Part shown: piece after piece, positions 62,981 to 64,000 of the stretch | Numbering within the stretch: position 1 is the first letter of the stretch | Layout: the number at the start of each line of letters is the position of its first letter | Source: SAR324 cluster bacterium | GTDB taxonomy: Bacteria > SAR324 > NAC60-12 | Direction of reading: 5' to 3' | Length of the DNA stretch: 64,000 nt | NCBI GenBank assembly: GCA_028281495.1 | Contig: JANQJU010000029.1 | Coordinates: forward strand, 620,001-684,000 | Translations under genes and position numbers: made by a program | The notes under the pieces: model-generated | What the model saw: only the letters and a program-made list of their open reading frames with translations | Database searches by the model: none | Told to the model about the DNA's origin: nothing

Positions 62981-64000
62981 CTACCAATCCAAATGGTCCG
63001 CTCCTTTCGACTTCTCGTTTTCGGGAGATGGGTTACGGACCGATTCGGACTGTGCGGTATCCTTGCCGTTCGTAATCAAGGGGGTTGCAGCAGAAGACTC
63101 TGTGGGAGGAAGCGCATGATTCAGTTTTTGTGCGGTCCCATTGTGTTGGCCATTCACAATCAGCGCGATTTCATTGTTCATGTTTTTTGCTGAATACAAC
63201 AAGTTACCGGTGGCCACGGTATTTTCTTCAACGACACCTGAAATTTGTTTCATACCCTCTTTGATACTATTCGAAGTGGCTGCTTGTTCCTCAGTAGCCG
63301 CAGAAATTTGTTCGACCATCTCGGCAGTTTGTTTTACATGGTCCACAATCGTTGACAGGATCTGCCCCGCGTCGTTAGACAACTTGGCTCCTTCATCCAC
63401 ACGATTTCCGCTTTCTTTGATCAAGTCGGTGATTTCTTGGGCTGCAGTAGCACTGCGCTCTGCCAATTTGCGAACTTCATCGGCAACCACTGCAAACCCC
63501 TTCCCATGTTCTCCGGCACGGGCTGCTTCAATGGCTGCGTTCAGTGCGAGTAGGTTGGTTTGTTCTGCTATATCGGAAATGACTTCGATAATGGCTGTTA
63601 TTTGTGACGACGATTCACTGATGCGTTTCATCGAATCAATCGCATCTTGAACCGCCTTTCCTCCCGAAAGTGCTTGTTCTGCAGAATCATGAGCAACCCC
63701 TGACACAGAATTAGCACTCCTAGCAATCTCTTGAATGGACGAAATGAGTTCCTCAAGCGAGGCGGTGATCTCTTCCACAGCACTGCTTTGGGTTTGAGAA
63801 CTCCCGGAGAGTTTATCTGAAGAAGAAGTCACTTCGTTGGCTGCGACGCTGATTTTTCCCAACCCATTTTTAACGCTGGCCATTACCAGCCAGGTCATTA
63901 GGAACGTCAACACGACCGCGACCAACGAAATGATTCCAATAACCCAAACGTCCCACTCTGAAGCTTTTACAAATTCCTCTTCTGTTTTTTGAATTTCATC
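62981..64000 (-). CDS. Methyl-accepting chemotaxis protein, 5' end beyond the window
   Basis: The frame is open to the right edge of the window, so the start and most of the periplasmic sensor lie outside. A membrane helix (about 63880-63950) is visible, then the chemoreceptor signalling region with the tip [35 protein letters not shown]. The protein ends GADHLDW, with no clear CheR docking pentapeptide. It is the first visible gene of an operon with the CheA-like kinase (53 bases downstream) and the PAS hybrid kinase, and probably feeds that kinase. Confidence 0.9.
   Translation of the reverse strand, partial: DEIQKTEEEFVKASEWDVWVIGIISLVAVVLTFLMTWLVMASVKNGLGKISVAANEVTSSSDKLSGSSQTQSSAVEEITASLEELISSIQEIARSANSVSGVAHDSAEQALSGGKAVQDAIDSMKRISESSSQITAIIEVISDIAEQTNLLALNAAIEAARAGEHGKGFAVVADEVRKLAERSATAAQEITDLIKESGNRVDEGAKLSNDAGQILSTIVDHVKQTAEMVEQISAATEEQAATSNSIKEGMKQISGVVEENTVATGNLLYSAKNMNNEIALIVNGQHNGTAQKLNHALPPTESSAATPLITNGKDTAQSESVRNPSPENEKSKGADHLDW

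Noticed and set aside
1..64000. CRISPR arrays, tRNA or rRNA genes, prophage
   Set aside because: I looked for regular direct repeats, cloverleaf-like sequences, ribosomal RNA signatures and phage structural genes, and saw none.

Overview
The window looks like chromosomal DNA of a free-living, motile, environmental Gram-negative bacterium. The signs are Sec and Tat signal peptides, lipoproteins, many periplasmic binding proteins, chemoreceptors, a CheA-like kinase and a PrkA-DUF444-SpoVR locus. GC content looks moderate by eye. Gene content would suit a deltaproteobacterium-like or other proteobacterial-grade marine or soil organism, but no rRNA or phylogenetic marker is present, so the lineage is left open. 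I see no tRNA, rRNA, CRISPR array, prophage or intact insertion sequence.

Layout. (1) 1-3.5 kb: two tandem small periplasmic binding proteins without permeases, then a MocR-type regulator that has lost its PLP lysine. (2) 3.6-8.8 kb: a 1495-residue hybrid two-component sensor, translationally overlapped by an aspartyl/asparaginyl beta-hydroxylase-like protein. (3) 9.0-12.0 kb: a repeat lipoprotein, a PrsW-like membrane protease and a cNMP-REC-GGDEF diguanylate cyclase. (4) 12.1-16.9 kb: an amidohydrolase and three more orphan binding proteins; the last one leads directly into (5) 16.9-19.4 kb, a sensor histidine kinase and a REC-HATPase (RsbW-like) output protein. (6) 19.4-27.6 kb, minus strand: an orphan Hcp gene, then a four-gene operon PrkA1-DUF444-SpoVR-PrkA2 with two very different PrkA-type proteins. 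(7) 27.7-31.7 kb: two near-twin LacI regulators flanking a GH1 beta-glucosidase. (8) 31.8-41.97 kb: mixed accessory genes (AAC(3)-type acetyltransferase, MazEF-type toxin-antitoxin, periplasmic molybdenum hydroxylase with a divergent AraC regulator, Bcr/CflA exporter, binding protein, ArsR-AHSA1 pair, paired lipoproteins). (9) 42.1-49.4 kb: a peptide/oligosaccharide-type ABC transporter operon ending in a second GH1 enzyme. (10) 49.4-53.5 kb: GNAT, LysE exporter, AraC, gamma-glutamylcyclotransferase-like protein, HxlR and a secreted metallo-beta-lactamase-fold hydrolase. (11) 53.6-64 kb, minus strand: a chemoreceptor, an ABC-F protein, and an operon of chemoreceptor, REC-PAS-Hpt-HATPase-CheW kinase and PAS hybrid kinase.

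How parts work together. The two carbohydrate loci (7 and 9) carry the same architecture: TTGACA-type promoter, a GAAACCGGTTTC operator just after the -10 box and a second copy downstream. The two LacI proteins have identical DNA-binding N-termini, so both probably control one split regulon for uptake of a beta-linked disaccharide or oligosaccharide and its cytoplasmic hydrolysis. The gene order binding protein-kinase-REC/HATPase (16.1-19.4 kb) suggests a three-component sensor with partner-switching output, lying convergent to the PrkA operon. The last 10 kb is a sensory block.

Strongest candidates for something new: the dual-PrkA operon with an orphan Hcp in front; the sensor-hydroxylase pair; the binding-protein/kinase/RsbW-like relay; the MocR protein without its Schiff-base lysine; and the CheA-like kinase operon. 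All functional claims rest on motif reading by eye; no database search was run.
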